A DNA stretch of 15,454 nt, taken from assembly GCA_030620125.1 (NCBI GenBank), contig JAUXFI010000021.1, positions 1-15,454 on the forward strand, written 5' to 3'. Below the pieces are notes generated by a model, which saw only the letters and a list, made by a program, of their open reading frames with translations, ran no database searches and had not been told where the DNA came from. Shown one piece after another: positions 6,714 through 14,119 of this stretch. Made by a program: the position numbers and the translations under genes. Position 1 is the stretch's first letter. Every line of letters begins with the position of its first letter. The stretch is from Anaerolineae bacterium (lineage in GTDB: Bacteria > Chloroflexota > Anaerolineae > B4-G1).

Positions 6714-8546
6714 ATGGCAATCCAGATTGAAAACTCTGTGGCATCCCCTCCGGGGAAAGATAGGGATACCCATCCCCAGGCGGAAAAAACGGGTTTGAGA
6801 ATGAAACTGCGCACAAAGCTCACGCTGGGCTTCCTGGCAGTTGCCCTTGTCGTGTTTGGTTCGGGCTTCTTCTCGCTGCATACCTACTACAACATCAGCG
6901 AAGAGTTTTCCCTGTTGCAAAAAGATGTCATTCCGGGCGCGCTGTCCATGCTGGAGACGGAAGCTGCGGTTGCGTCTCTTCTGGTGAAAGTGGACGAGAT
7001 TGTAAGCACCGGGGACGTCACGCACCAGGAACGCGCTATGGAGGCCATCACGCGCATTCAGAAGAACACGGCAGAACACACAGCGCACGAAATCCACATC
7101 GGGGAAGAGGAAAGTCGAGTAGCTCAGGATATGGAAGACCGAGCCAGGCGCATCATCAGTTTGGCCGAGCAAGTGATGGATGCGGTGAAAGCTGGTGGGT
7201 CGCGGGCCAAAGTAGCGGACTCCCAGCGCCAGATGCACACCGAAACAGAAGAGTTGGCGGTTGTCCTCAAGGATCACGTGGCCGTACACATGAGCGAATT
7301 GGCCGAGGTAGAGGAGAACGTACACAGGGTCCAAGTAGTCGGCATCCAGGCAGTGTGGGTGGCCATCATCGTCGCCCTGGTACTGTCTCTTGGCGTGGGA
7401 TTCTACACAGCCAGGTCGGTTCTTGAGCCAATCTACCTCCTCAGCGCAGCAGCCGAGAGCGTCAGCCGCGGCGACCTGAACGTGGTCGTTGATGTCAAGC
7501 CTGGCGACGAGATGGGCGTGCTGGCCGCCGCCTTTAACCAGATGGTCGAAAACCTACGCCACCTGCTAGATCAGACCGCGGAGACCTCACAGCAGCTCTC
7601 CGCCTCCAGCGAGGAACTGACGGCGATGATGAAGCAGATGAACACCGCTTCCGAGCAGGTGGCCGTGACTACCGGTGAGATGGCACAGGGGGCGGCCACT
7701 CAAGCACACCGGGCGGAAGAGGCATCTCGCTCTGCGGCGTTACTGGCCACTGCGACAGGCCAGATCGCCGCCAACGCCCACCAGTCCAACGACGCCTCGG
7801 CCCAGGCCCAGAAGCTGGTGCAAGACTCGGCCCAGGTGGTAGATGCCCTGAGCGACAAACTGGGCGAGATCAAGCGCGTGGTGGCGTTGGTGGACAAGAT
7901 CGCCGACCAGACCAACCTGCTGGCGCTGAACGCCTCCATCGAGGCAGCGCGGGCCGGGGAGCACGGCGCGGGCTTTGCGGTGGTGGCCGACGAGGTGCGG
8001 CGGCTGGCGGAACATTCGGCGGCTTCGGTGGGAGAGATCGCCGCGCTGAGCCAGCAGATCGGAGATAGCCTGCGGGAGGTGCTGGCGGCGATGGGGGAGG
8101 CGCAGAAGGGAACGGCCCACACGGCAGCACTGGCGCAGGAAACGGCGGCGACGACGAAAGAGCAAGAAAAAGTATCGGAGACAATGGTGAGCGCGGTGAA
8201 CGAGATGGCAGCCGTGGCCGAGGAGAATGCAGCCGCCAGCGAAGAGATCGCAGCCTCCATCGAGGAACAGGTGACTTCGATGGAACAGGTGGCCAACTCC
8301 GCACAGATGTTGGCAGAGATGGCCAATAGCCTGCAACAGATCGTATCCGAGTTCACAGTTGCGTCGGGCCTCACCTGCCCGCACTTTGCTGCCTGCCCGA
8401 TATTCGAGCGTTCCTCCGCAGAAACGTCAAAGTACGTCGGCCAGTACTGCAAAGGCGACTTTGAAGAGTGTGAGAGAAAAAAGCGCCAGGATGCCGGTCA
8501 GCCAGTCCCGCCGACGTTGCTCCCGGACGGCGGTAGCCTGTTCTGA
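6714..8546 (+). CDS. Methyl-accepting chemotaxis-type transducer with four-cysteine C-terminal tail
   Basis: A 610-residue inner-membrane receptor. Order of parts: a short polar N-terminus, TM1 (about 37-54), an extracytoplasmic helical sensor region (about 55-208), TM2 (about 209-230), HAMP (about 231-283) and a long coiled-coil signalling domain. The hairpin tip [36 protein letters not shown] region begins near residue 394 and is the CheA/CheW contact site in this family. The last 56 residues are unusual: C555, C561, C579 and C586 (C-x5-C-x17-C-x6-C, including YCKGD), probably a metal or redox site. The strong Shine-Dalgarno favours 6714. A start at 6801 ([14 protein letters not shown]) would look like a more typical receptor and would leave a TCCCC-TCC-GGGGA hairpin (6744-6756) in the leader. 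No che genes are nearby, so it may act on a non-motility output. Confidence 0.9.
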   Translation: MAIQIENSVASPPGKDRDTHPQAEKTGLRMKLRTKLTLGFLAVALVVFGSGFFSLHTYYNISEEFSLLQKDVIPGALSMLETEAAVASLLVKVDEIVSTGDVTHQERAMEAITRIQKNTAEHTAHEIHIGEEESRVAQDMEDRARRIISLAEQVMDAVKAGGSRAKVADSQRQMHTETEELAVVLKDHVAVHMSELAEVEENVHRVQVVGIQAVWVAIIVALVLSLGVGFYTARSVLEPIYLLSAAAESVSRGDLNVVVDVKPGDEMGVLAAAFNQMVENLRHLLDQTAETSQQLSASSEELTAMMKQMNTASEQVAVTTGEMAQGAATQAHRAEEASRSAALLATATGQIAANAHQSNDASAQAQKLVQDSAQVVDALSDKLGEIKRVVALVDKIADQTNLLALNASIEAARAGEHGAGFAVVADEVRRLAEHSAASVGEIAALSQQIGDSLREVLAAMGEAQKGTAHTAALAQETAATTKEQEKVSETMVSAVNEMAAVAEENAAASEEIAASIEEQVTSMEQVANSAQMLAEMANSLQQIVSEFTVASGLTCPHFAACPIFERSSAETSKYVGQYCKGDFEECERKKRQDAGQPVPPTLLPDGGSLF

Positions 8547-8605
8547 GTGTTAGCGGCGTATCATCACCAGCCCATGCGGAAATCCTGGCCCGAAATGATA
8601 AGAAG

Positions 8606-10276
8606 ATGAACGACAGACACCTCAAGATTCTGCTGATCGAAGATAACCCCGGGGACGTTCGTCTCATTCGGGAGATGCTGGCCGAAGCAAAAAATGGCCC
8701 GTTCGATCTAGAGTGCGCCGACCGCCTCTCGACCGGACTGGAGCGCCTGGCCGAGGGCGACATAAACGTGGTGCTGTTGGACCTCGGGCTGCCAGACTGC
8801 CAGGGGCTCGATACACTCAGCAAGGTACTCACTGAACCACCAGGGGTGCCTGTGATCGTGGTGCTGACTGCCCTCGACGATGAACAACTGGCAGTCAAGG
8901 CAGTACGGGAGGGCGCGCAGGACTACCTGGTCAAAGGGCAGGTGGACGGCAACTTGCTGGTACGCGCCATGCATTATGCGATTGAGCGACAGCGGACGGA
9001 GAATGTGTTGCGCCGGCGCAATCGCGAGCTGGCTCTGCTCAACCGGGTGGGCCAGGAGCTCGTCGCCACGCTTGACCTGCAGCAGGTCGCCGAACTGTTG
9101 TTGCAAACGGTCACAGAGGTCGTCGGCGCACAGGGGGCCTCGCTCTGGCTATGGGACGAGGAACAGGAAGGTTGGCTGGCTTGTCGGGTCACCTCCTACC
9201 ACAAGCAGAACCATTCTCCGGTCAATCTGCGCCTGCGCCCCGGCCAGGGCATCGCCGGCTGGGTGGCGCACAAGGGAGAAAGCATCATCGTCGTTAACAC
9301 ACAAGACGACGAGCGCTTCTTCCGTGGCATTGACGAACAAACCGGCTTTCACACGACCTCGCTGCTCGCCGTGCCACTGCGGATTCGAAAGGCAGTTGTG
9401 GGCGTGCTGGAGGTGGTGAACAAATGGTACGACGCCTTTGACGAGGATGACCTGGCCCTGGTCGAGACGCTGGCCACCTCGGCCTCCATCGCCATTGACA
9501 ATGCCCGGCTGGTCGAGATGCTGCGCCGGCACACTGTCGAACTCGAAGCGCGCAATGAGGAGCTGGACGCCTTTGCCCACACCGCAGCCCACGACCTCAA
9601 GGGACCGTTGGGGTACATGGTCGGCTTTGCCGAGGTGTTGGAGCAGAATCACGATATACTGTCGGAGAAGGAGCGATACCGCAGTCTCCGCACGATCATA
9701 CGGAGCGGGCGCAAGATGAGCAACATCATTGACGAACTGTTGCTGTTGGCCGGGTTGCGCAAGATGAAAGTGGAGATGAAGCCATTGGACATGGCAACTA
9801 TCGTGGCCGAGGCCCAGGAGCGTCTGGCTTATCTGATCGAGGAACACCAGGCCGAGATTACCCTGCCTGAACGCTGGCCGGTGGCACTGGGGTACGGCCC
9901 CTGGGTGGAGGAGGTATGGGTAAACTATCTCAGCAACGCCCTAAAGTACGGCGGCCAGCCACCGCGCGTGGAACTGGGCACGAGTCACCCCTCAGTCTGT
10001 CCCACTCGTGGGGAGGAGGAGGAGGTAGAGAGAAAAGTGTGTTTCTGGGTACGCGACAACGGCCCCGGTCTCACCCCAGAGGACCAGGCGCGCTTGTTCA
10101 CCCCGTTCACGCGGCTCGACCAGGCGCGGGCCAAAGGACACGGGTTAGGACTGTCCATCGTGCGGCGCATCGTCGAAAAGCTCGGCGGTCAGGTAGGGGT
10201 GAAGAGTGAAGCGGGACAGGGGAGTGTATTCAGTTTTACTTTGCGAGAGGCAACTACCCACCCTCCCGCAGGTTAG
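8606..10276 (+). CDS. REC-GAF-histidine kinase
   Basis: A 556-residue soluble hybrid signalling protein. An N-terminal receiver domain (about 7-125) has E12, D13, the phospho-acceptor D59 in LLDLGLPD, T88 and K110. A GAF domain (about 145-300) follows. The HisKA H-box AAHDLKGPL has the phospho-histidine H329. The ATPase part shows the N-box around N444 (YLSNALKY), the G1 box DNGPGL (484-489) and the G2 box GHGLGLSIV (511-519). All catalytic residues look intact. There is no membrane segment, so it senses an intracellular or GAF-bound signal, or takes phosphate from another kinase. A short insertion rich in E, P and R (about 458-477) lies between an ATPase strand and the G1 box and coincides with a GC-rich mini-palindrome. 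It sits 59 nt after the receptor gene with a weak ribosome-binding site. No DNA-binding response regulator is adjacent. Its last codons lie in an inverted repeat. Confidence 0.92.
   Translation: MNDRHLKILLIEDNPGDVRLIREMLAEAKNGPFDLECADRLSTGLERLAEGDINVVLLDLGLPDCQGLDTLSKVLTEPPGVPVIVVLTALDDEQLAVKAVREGAQDYLVKGQVDGNLLVRAMHYAIERQRTENVLRRRNRELALLNRVGQELVATLDLQQVAELLLQTVTEVVGAQGASLWLWDEEQEGWLACRVTSYHKQNHSPVNLRLRPGQGIAGWVAHKGESIIVVNTQDDERFFRGIDEQTGFHTTSLLAVPLRIRKAVVGVLEVVNKWYDAFDEDDLALVETLATSASIAIDNARLVEMLRRHTVELEARNEELDAFAHTAAHDLKGPLGYMVGFAEVLEQNHDILSEKERYRSLRTIIRSGRKMSNIIDELLLLAGLRKMKVEMKPLDMATIVAEAQERLAYLIEEHQAEITLPERWPVALGYGPWVEEVWVNYLSNALKYGGQPPRVELGTSHPSVCPTRGEEEEVERKVCFWVRDNGPGLTPEDQARLFTPFTRLDQARAKGHGLGLSIVRRIVEKLGGQVGVKSEAGQGSVFSFTLREATTHPPAG
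10001..10012. repeat. GC-rich mini-palindrome inside the histidine kinase gene
   Basis: CCCAC, loop TC, GTGGG, followed by GAGGAGGAGGAGG. It encodes part of an unusual insertion in the ATPase domain just before the G1 box. Confidence 0.5.
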
Positions 10277-10343
10277 AGCTTGGCGGCGACAGAACCGAAT
10301 ATTTGAACCTGCAAATGCTGCCCATCGTAACCTGCGAGAGGGT
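10260..10343. repeat. 84-bp inverted-repeat element, copy 2 (16-bp arms, one mismatch)
   Basis: Arms ACCCTCCCGCAGGTTA (10260-10275) and TAACCTGCGAGAGGGT (10328-10343) pair at 15 of 16 positions around a 52-nt loop. The left arm encodes the last residues of the kinase and reaches into its stop codon. The element lies just before pelF. Compared with copy 1, arm positions 6 and 10 changed together with their partners (T-A to C-G and A-T to C-G), so pairing was preserved. Confidence 0.78.
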
Positions 10344-10374
10344 AGACTGAGTAAGCAAATGACAAGTTGAGACT

Positions 10375-11928
10375 ATGAACGACGAGCGTATCTCTGTACT
10401 GTTCGAGACCGAGGGCACCTACCCCTTTGTCGGAGGAGGCGTCTCTACCTGGTGCAAGACTCTGATTGATGAGCTGCCCCAGGTGGACTATCACATCTGC
10501 GCCATCACCGGTGACCCCAACGTCGAACTCAAGTACGAGCTGATGCCCAACGTATCGCAGCTCATCCACGTCCCGCTGTGGGGCACCGAGGAGCCGGCCG
10601 AGTTCATCCTACCCCATGTGCCCTTCTCCAAGGTCTACCTGCGCAAGCAAGAGACCACTTCTTTGGTCATCGAGGAGAAATTCATTCCCCTCTTTCGTCG
10701 CTTTCTGCAAGGCATGGGAGAGACCAAGCCGGACGTAGCGACCGACGGACGCACCATCCACGAGTTGTATCACTACTTTCAACAATACGACTACGTCGAG
10801 AGCTTTAAGGCCCAGCAGGTGTGGGAGGTCTTTCAGGAGGAGATGCTGCGTCCCTACCGCGAGCAGCCCCAGGCAGACAACTTTCGGCCTGAAGAACAGC
10901 CCTGCCTCTACGACCTGACCACTGCACTGCGCTGGTTGAACAAGTTGCTGATGGTGCTGAACGCGCCCATCCCCGACACCGACGTCACTCACGCCACCAT
11001 TGCCGCCTTTGTCGGGCTGGCCAGCGTAATCGCCAAGCTGGAATACGGCACACCCATGTTGCTGACCGAGCACGGCGTGTACATCCGTGAGCGGTACATC
11101 CACGTCTCGGCCACTGACTTGACTTGCTTTCTCAAGCGATTCTTGATCAACCTGTCGGCCTACATGTCGCGGCTGTGCTACACCTACGCCGACCAGGTCT
11201 CGCCGGTGTGCAACTTTAACCGCCGCTGGGAAAAGCTGTACGGCGTGCCCGAGGAAAAGCTGCTGACCATCTACAACGGCGTCAAGCCCAACGTGTTTGT
11301 GCCCGAGCCCAAGCCGCAAAAGACCCAGGGCCGTCCGACAGTGGTGGCAGCGGCCCGCGTCTTCCCCCTCAAGGACATCTTGACCATGATCCGCACCGCC
11401 GCCGCCGTCCGCCAGACCATCCCCGACGTGCACTTTATCGTCTACGGCTCGCTGAACGCCGATCCGCCCTACGTAGAAAAATGCCGGGCGCTGATTGCCG
11501 AGTTGGGGCTGGAAGGGACGTTCGAGTTGGGCGGCTTCCACAATGAGCCGGCCAAGATATTTGTCGAGGGCGACATCAGCATCCTGTCCAGCATCTCCGA
11601 GGGTTTCCCCTACACCATGCTAGAGTCCATGTCCTGCGGGCGACCGGTGGTGGCTACCGACGTAGGTGGGGTGCGGGAGGCGCTGGAGGGCTTTGGCATA
11701 GTATGCAAGCCCTGCGACCCCGAGTCTCTGGCGGCGGGTGTGATCAAGTTGCTCCAGAACGACGAGTTGCGCCAGACGCTGGGCCGCAAGGCCCGCAATG
11801 AGGTGCTGGCCAAATACAACACCGCGATCTCAGTGAATGCCTACTGGGAATCGTACCAGCGGTTGGCGCAGGTGAAGGTGGACAGAGAGCACAGCAGATG
11901 GGGGAGTGAACCCTATGACCATTGCTGA
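10375..11928 (+). CDS. pelF: PelF-like GT4 glycosyltransferase
   Basis: A 517-residue cytoplasmic GT4 enzyme. Its length fits PelF, the glycosyltransferase of Pel exopolysaccharide synthesis, known in Pseudomonas aeruginosa to use UDP-sugars. The N-terminus has the PelF (DUF3492) opening EGTYPFVGGGVSTW (13-26). LLTEHGVYIRERYIH follows in the middle of the N-terminal domain. The donor-binding half has AARVFPLKD with R328 and K333, and SEGFPYTMLE with the E-x7-E pair E409 and E417, then GRPVVATDVGGVRE. All expected catalytic and phosphate-binding positions are present. It overlaps the next gene, a PelG-like exporter, by 14 bp, which is the usual pelF-pelG pairing. The ribosome-binding site before ATG 10375 is weak. 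Low-numbered Pel genes (A-E) are not seen here, so this is a Pel-like rather than a complete pel locus. Confidence 0.92.
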   Translation: MNDERISVLFETEGTYPFVGGGVSTWCKTLIDELPQVDYHICAITGDPNVELKYELMPNVSQLIHVPLWGTEEPAEFILPHVPFSKVYLRKQETTSLVIEEKFIPLFRRFLQGMGETKPDVATDGRTIHELYHYFQQYDYVESFKAQQVWEVFQEEMLRPYREQPQADNFRPEEQPCLYDLTTALRWLNKLLMVLNAPIPDTDVTHATIAAFVGLASVIAKLEYGTPMLLTEHGVYIRERYIHVSATDLTCFLKRFLINLSAYMSRLCYTYADQVSPVCNFNRRWEKLYGVPEEKLLTIYNGVKPNVFVPEPKPQKTQGRPTVVAAARVFPLKDILTMIRTAAAVRQTIPDVHFIVYGSLNADPPYVEKCRALIAELGLEGTFELGGFHNEPAKIFVEGDISILSSISEGFPYTMLESMSCGRPVVATDVGGVREALEGFGIVCKPCDPESLAAGVIKLLQNDELRQTLGRKARNEVLAKYNTAISVNAYWESYQRLAQVKVDREHSRWGSEPYDHC

Positions 11929-13574
11929 ACAAGCTATAGCAGGCCAGGCGGCGTTGGAACAGCGCCCGTCCTACCAAGAGATCATCGACCCCATCGAGCA
12001 AGCCAAATCGGAGTTGGTGGACGTGATCACCGAGACCGTCGGCATCCCGGTAGATGCGCGAGCTGTAGCCGCCACTCTGGAAAGCATAGGGTTGCGCGAC
12101 GTGGACGCCCAGACCGACTTTGGGGCCGAGAACGTGTTCGCCCTGGCCAAGGACATCTACGGGCAGGCGCGGCAACGCGGCATCGCCGCAGATAATCTCT
12201 CCCCCGCTTCGGGGGAGCTGGGGAGGCTGCAGCGGATTGGACACTTTTTCAAGTTCTATTTCAAGGGCTGTCTCTTCGCCGCGCCCATAACCGCCCAGAT
12301 CATTGTGCTTTTTGCCCTGGGTGCGTCGCTGTGGACCTGGCTGTTCTTCAGCGAGCGGCAGGCTACAGTCATCGCCGTGGGCACTATCCTCAGCTACATC
12401 GTCACGGGCGGCTTCTCCCAGGCCATCAGCCGGCGAGGGATGTTCTACTGGAAGCAGGGAAACTACCTGCTGGCCAAGCGCACCAGTCAAAACTTTATGC
12501 AGGCGGGCATCATCCTTACTCTCATAGTGGCCATCCTCATGTATATCGCCAACCTCATCTTTCCCTTCTTCAAGCAGGACATGGCCCTTATCTGCACCAT
12601 GTACTTTGTCCTGCTGTCTGGCCTGTGGCTCAACCTCTCGACGCTGTACATGCTGGAGCAATACCTGGCTGTTCTGTTGACCACGGTGACCGGTGGGGTG
12701 CTGGTGTGGGTGATCATGACCTACACCGGCTGGGGTATCTACGTTGCTCACGCCACTGGCATCTTTGCGTCCAACGTCCTCGCCTTTTCGTGGGGTTACC
12801 AGATCCTCGCGCGCCGGGCCCGTAACGTGACCGGGGCGCAAAAGCTGGCCAAGCTGCCCCGCTACTCCATCCTCGCCTGGGCGGTGAGCCCTTACTTTGT
12901 GTACGGCGTGCTGTATTTCGGCTTTTTGTTCCTCGACCGGATTACCGGCTGGTCAGCCCCGTATTCGCCCGGCGGCGAGCCTTCGCCCTACATCTTGTGG
13001 TTCCGCAGCGCCTACGAGGCGGGTATTGACCTGGCTCTCATCTCCCTCATCATGACCATCGCCATGCTGGAATACACCATCAACGAATTCTCTACCATTA
13101 TCATCCCCACCCAGGAGAGCGTTGACGCTGACGATATTCCACGCTACAACCGCTCGTTCAAGGTCTTTTACGCGCGCCAATTAATTCTGCTGGCAATCGT
13201 GGCCTCGATCAGTATGGTGGTCAGTACCATCATCGTGGACTGGCTGCGAACGCTGCCGTGGGCCGGTATGGGCGACGACGTGATCACGCCCTTCGTGTAC
13301 CGCTGGGGAATAGTGGGCTATGCCTTCCTGTCCCTGGGATTGTTGAACACTGTTTTTTTTTCTGTCGCTGTCACGTCCGCGCTTTGCCCTGCGGGCTATT
13401 GGCGTGGGTTTCATGGTCAACCTGGTAGCCGGCTTTGTCCTCAGCCGCACCGTGGTCTACTATTACAGTGTCATTGGCCTGGTGGCCGGCGCTTTTGTCT
13501 TTGGGGCGCTATCCACCTGGTACGCCTGGCGGATTATGAATGAGTTGGATTATTATTACTATTCTTCCTACTGA
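11915..13574 (+). CDS. pelG: PelG-like exopolysaccharide transporter, frameshifted near the C-terminus
   Basis: Polytopic membrane protein of the PelG branch of the MOP (flippase-like) superfamily, thought to carry the Pel polymer across the inner membrane. About ten hydrophobic segments can be read from residue 108 to 485. At a run of nine T (13353-13361) the frame goes wrong: the uninterrupted frame continues as non-hydrophobic sequence to a stop at 13541-13543. Removing one T gives 70 more codons ending at 13574, with the two missing membrane segments (IGVGFMVNLVAGFVLS and VIGLVAGAFVFGALSTWYAW) and a LDYYYYSSY end, about 552 residues in all. ATG 11915 is preferred over GTG 11906 because GGGGAG (11901-11906) then sits 8 nt ahead. 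A soluble extension of about 100 residues at the N-terminus is absent from the roughly 456-residue Pseudomonas protein. Confidence 0.85.
12199..12217. repeat. GC-rich mini-palindrome inside pelG
   Basis: CTCCCCCG, loop CTT, CGGGGGAG: a perfect 8-bp stem with a 3-nt loop. It is in frame and encodes LSPASGE in the linker between the N-terminal extension and the first membrane segment, where an insertion would be tolerated. Confidence 0.7.
13353..13361 (+). other. Nine-T homopolymer at the pelG frameshift
   Basis: Eight T would keep GTT-TTT-TTT-CTG in frame with the conserved C-terminus; nine are present. This is either a sequencing or assembly error, a disabling mutation, or a slippage site allowing some full-length product. 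Confidence 0.75.
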
Positions 13575-13577
13575 GAA

Positions 13578-13592
13578 AGAAACCAGGTTTCT
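13578..13592. repeat. 15-nt perfect palindrome after pelG
   Basis: AGAAACC-A-GGTTTCT begins 4 nt after the restored pelG stop. It has no T-run behind it, so a normal intrinsic terminator is unlikely. It resembles short palindromes I associate with Anaerolineae genomes, but I cannot check copy number here. Confidence 0.7.
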
Positions 13593-13612
13593 GCCTATTG
13601 AGGGCAGGTGCA

Positions 13613-13943
13613 ATGGTATCAAGTCACGTCCTAGATTTGCTCGTTGCGACGGCCAAAGTCGTGGTCTGGTTCTGGGCCATCTTTATCCTGCTGCCCCGCC
13701 AGATCTTTCCTGCGCTGCCCCAGGGACTCCCCTCCATTTCGGGGAGGGCGGGGAGAAGGAAGAGAGAGCCGGGTATGGGCCGACGTGGTGCGTACGAGTT
13801 TCTACACCACTATCATCGTCCACATCCTGGTTCTCACCGGCATCTACAATCTCTTCTCCCTGATGTCCAGCTACACTTTGCTCTATCTCCTCCTCCTGTT
13901 CCTGCGTCCTGAAGGGCCTGTCCTGTACAAAGCCGAAAGGCTG
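13613..13943 (+). pseudogene. Broken small membrane protein gene
   Basis: From ATG 13613 (GAGGG 8 nt ahead) one frame gives MVSSHVLDLLVATAKVVVW and a first membrane segment up to LLPRQIFPALP (about 13725). The frame that makes sense afterwards is another one, starting near 13776: WADVVRTSFYTTIIVHILV with two further membrane segments up to LLYLLLLFLRPEGP (about 13916). Between them lies a GC-rich mini-palindrome (13727-13746) and a GAGAGAG run. Loss of one GA unit, or one extra base, would explain the shift. The family is not recognised. Position right after pelG suggests a further membrane component of the polysaccharide machinery. The first 38 nt after pelG (13575-13612) hold only the 15-nt palindrome and the ribosome-binding site. 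Confidence 0.6.
13727..13746. repeat. GC-rich mini-palindrome at the break in the membrane protein gene
   Basis: CTCCCC (13727-13732), loop TCCATTTC, GGGGAG (13741-13746), followed by further G-rich sequence. It lies exactly where the reading frame of the membrane protein is lost. Confidence 0.6.
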
Positions 13944-14119
13944 CCCCCCCGGACATTGGCGAGATCAAGGCGCTGGATGCAGTGACATTGGACGGCGTCG
14001 AGGTACTCGCCACCACAGGCGATGGTAGCCGCCCTCTCGTCTGGCGTCAGCAGTTTGGCCAGGGGCGGGTCATCTATTGGAACAACGATCTGCTGGCCTC
14101 CAAAGCGTTCAGAGACTAA
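13944..14119 (+). pseudogene. Fragment of a larger gene, ending in YWNNDLLASKAFRD
   Basis: After a run of seven C (13944-13950) the frame that looks like protein is DIGEIKALDAVTLDGVEVL, then LVWRQQFGQGRVIYWNNDLL and ASKAFRD, stop TAA at 14117-14119. One extra C in the run would join it to the upstream membrane frame. The GQGRVIYWNNDLL pattern is of the kind seen in ThuA/DUF2194-like exopolysaccharide-associated proteins (a tentative resemblance), where sequence continues well beyond this point. The fragment is therefore probably the trimmed interior or end of a deleted gene. It meets the convergent transporter gene stop to stop. Confidence 0.5.

Noticed and set aside
6550..6798. Small + strand frame of 82 codons after the nucleotidyltransferase.
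   Set aside because: Its RFGEN repetitions are only translations of the DNA direct repeat, it is very basic, and it runs into the receptor gene in another frame.
6801..6803. ATG 6801 as the receptor start.
   Set aside because: It gives a typical chemoreceptor N-terminus but has no good ribosome-binding site, whereas 6714 has GGGGAGGA at ideal spacing. Kept as an alternative.
11906..11908. GTG 11906 as the pelG start.
   Set aside because: It would overlap its own ribosome-binding sequence; ATG 11915 has proper spacing.
11744..12841. Minus-strand open frame of 365 codons opposite pelF/pelG.
   Set aside because: Antisense to conserved membrane and glycosyltransferase sequence, and its His/Gly/Asp-rich composition shows no recognisable domain.
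13578..13592. Palindrome after pelG as an intrinsic terminator.
   Set aside because: The loop is a single base and no U-run follows, so it was listed as a repeat only.
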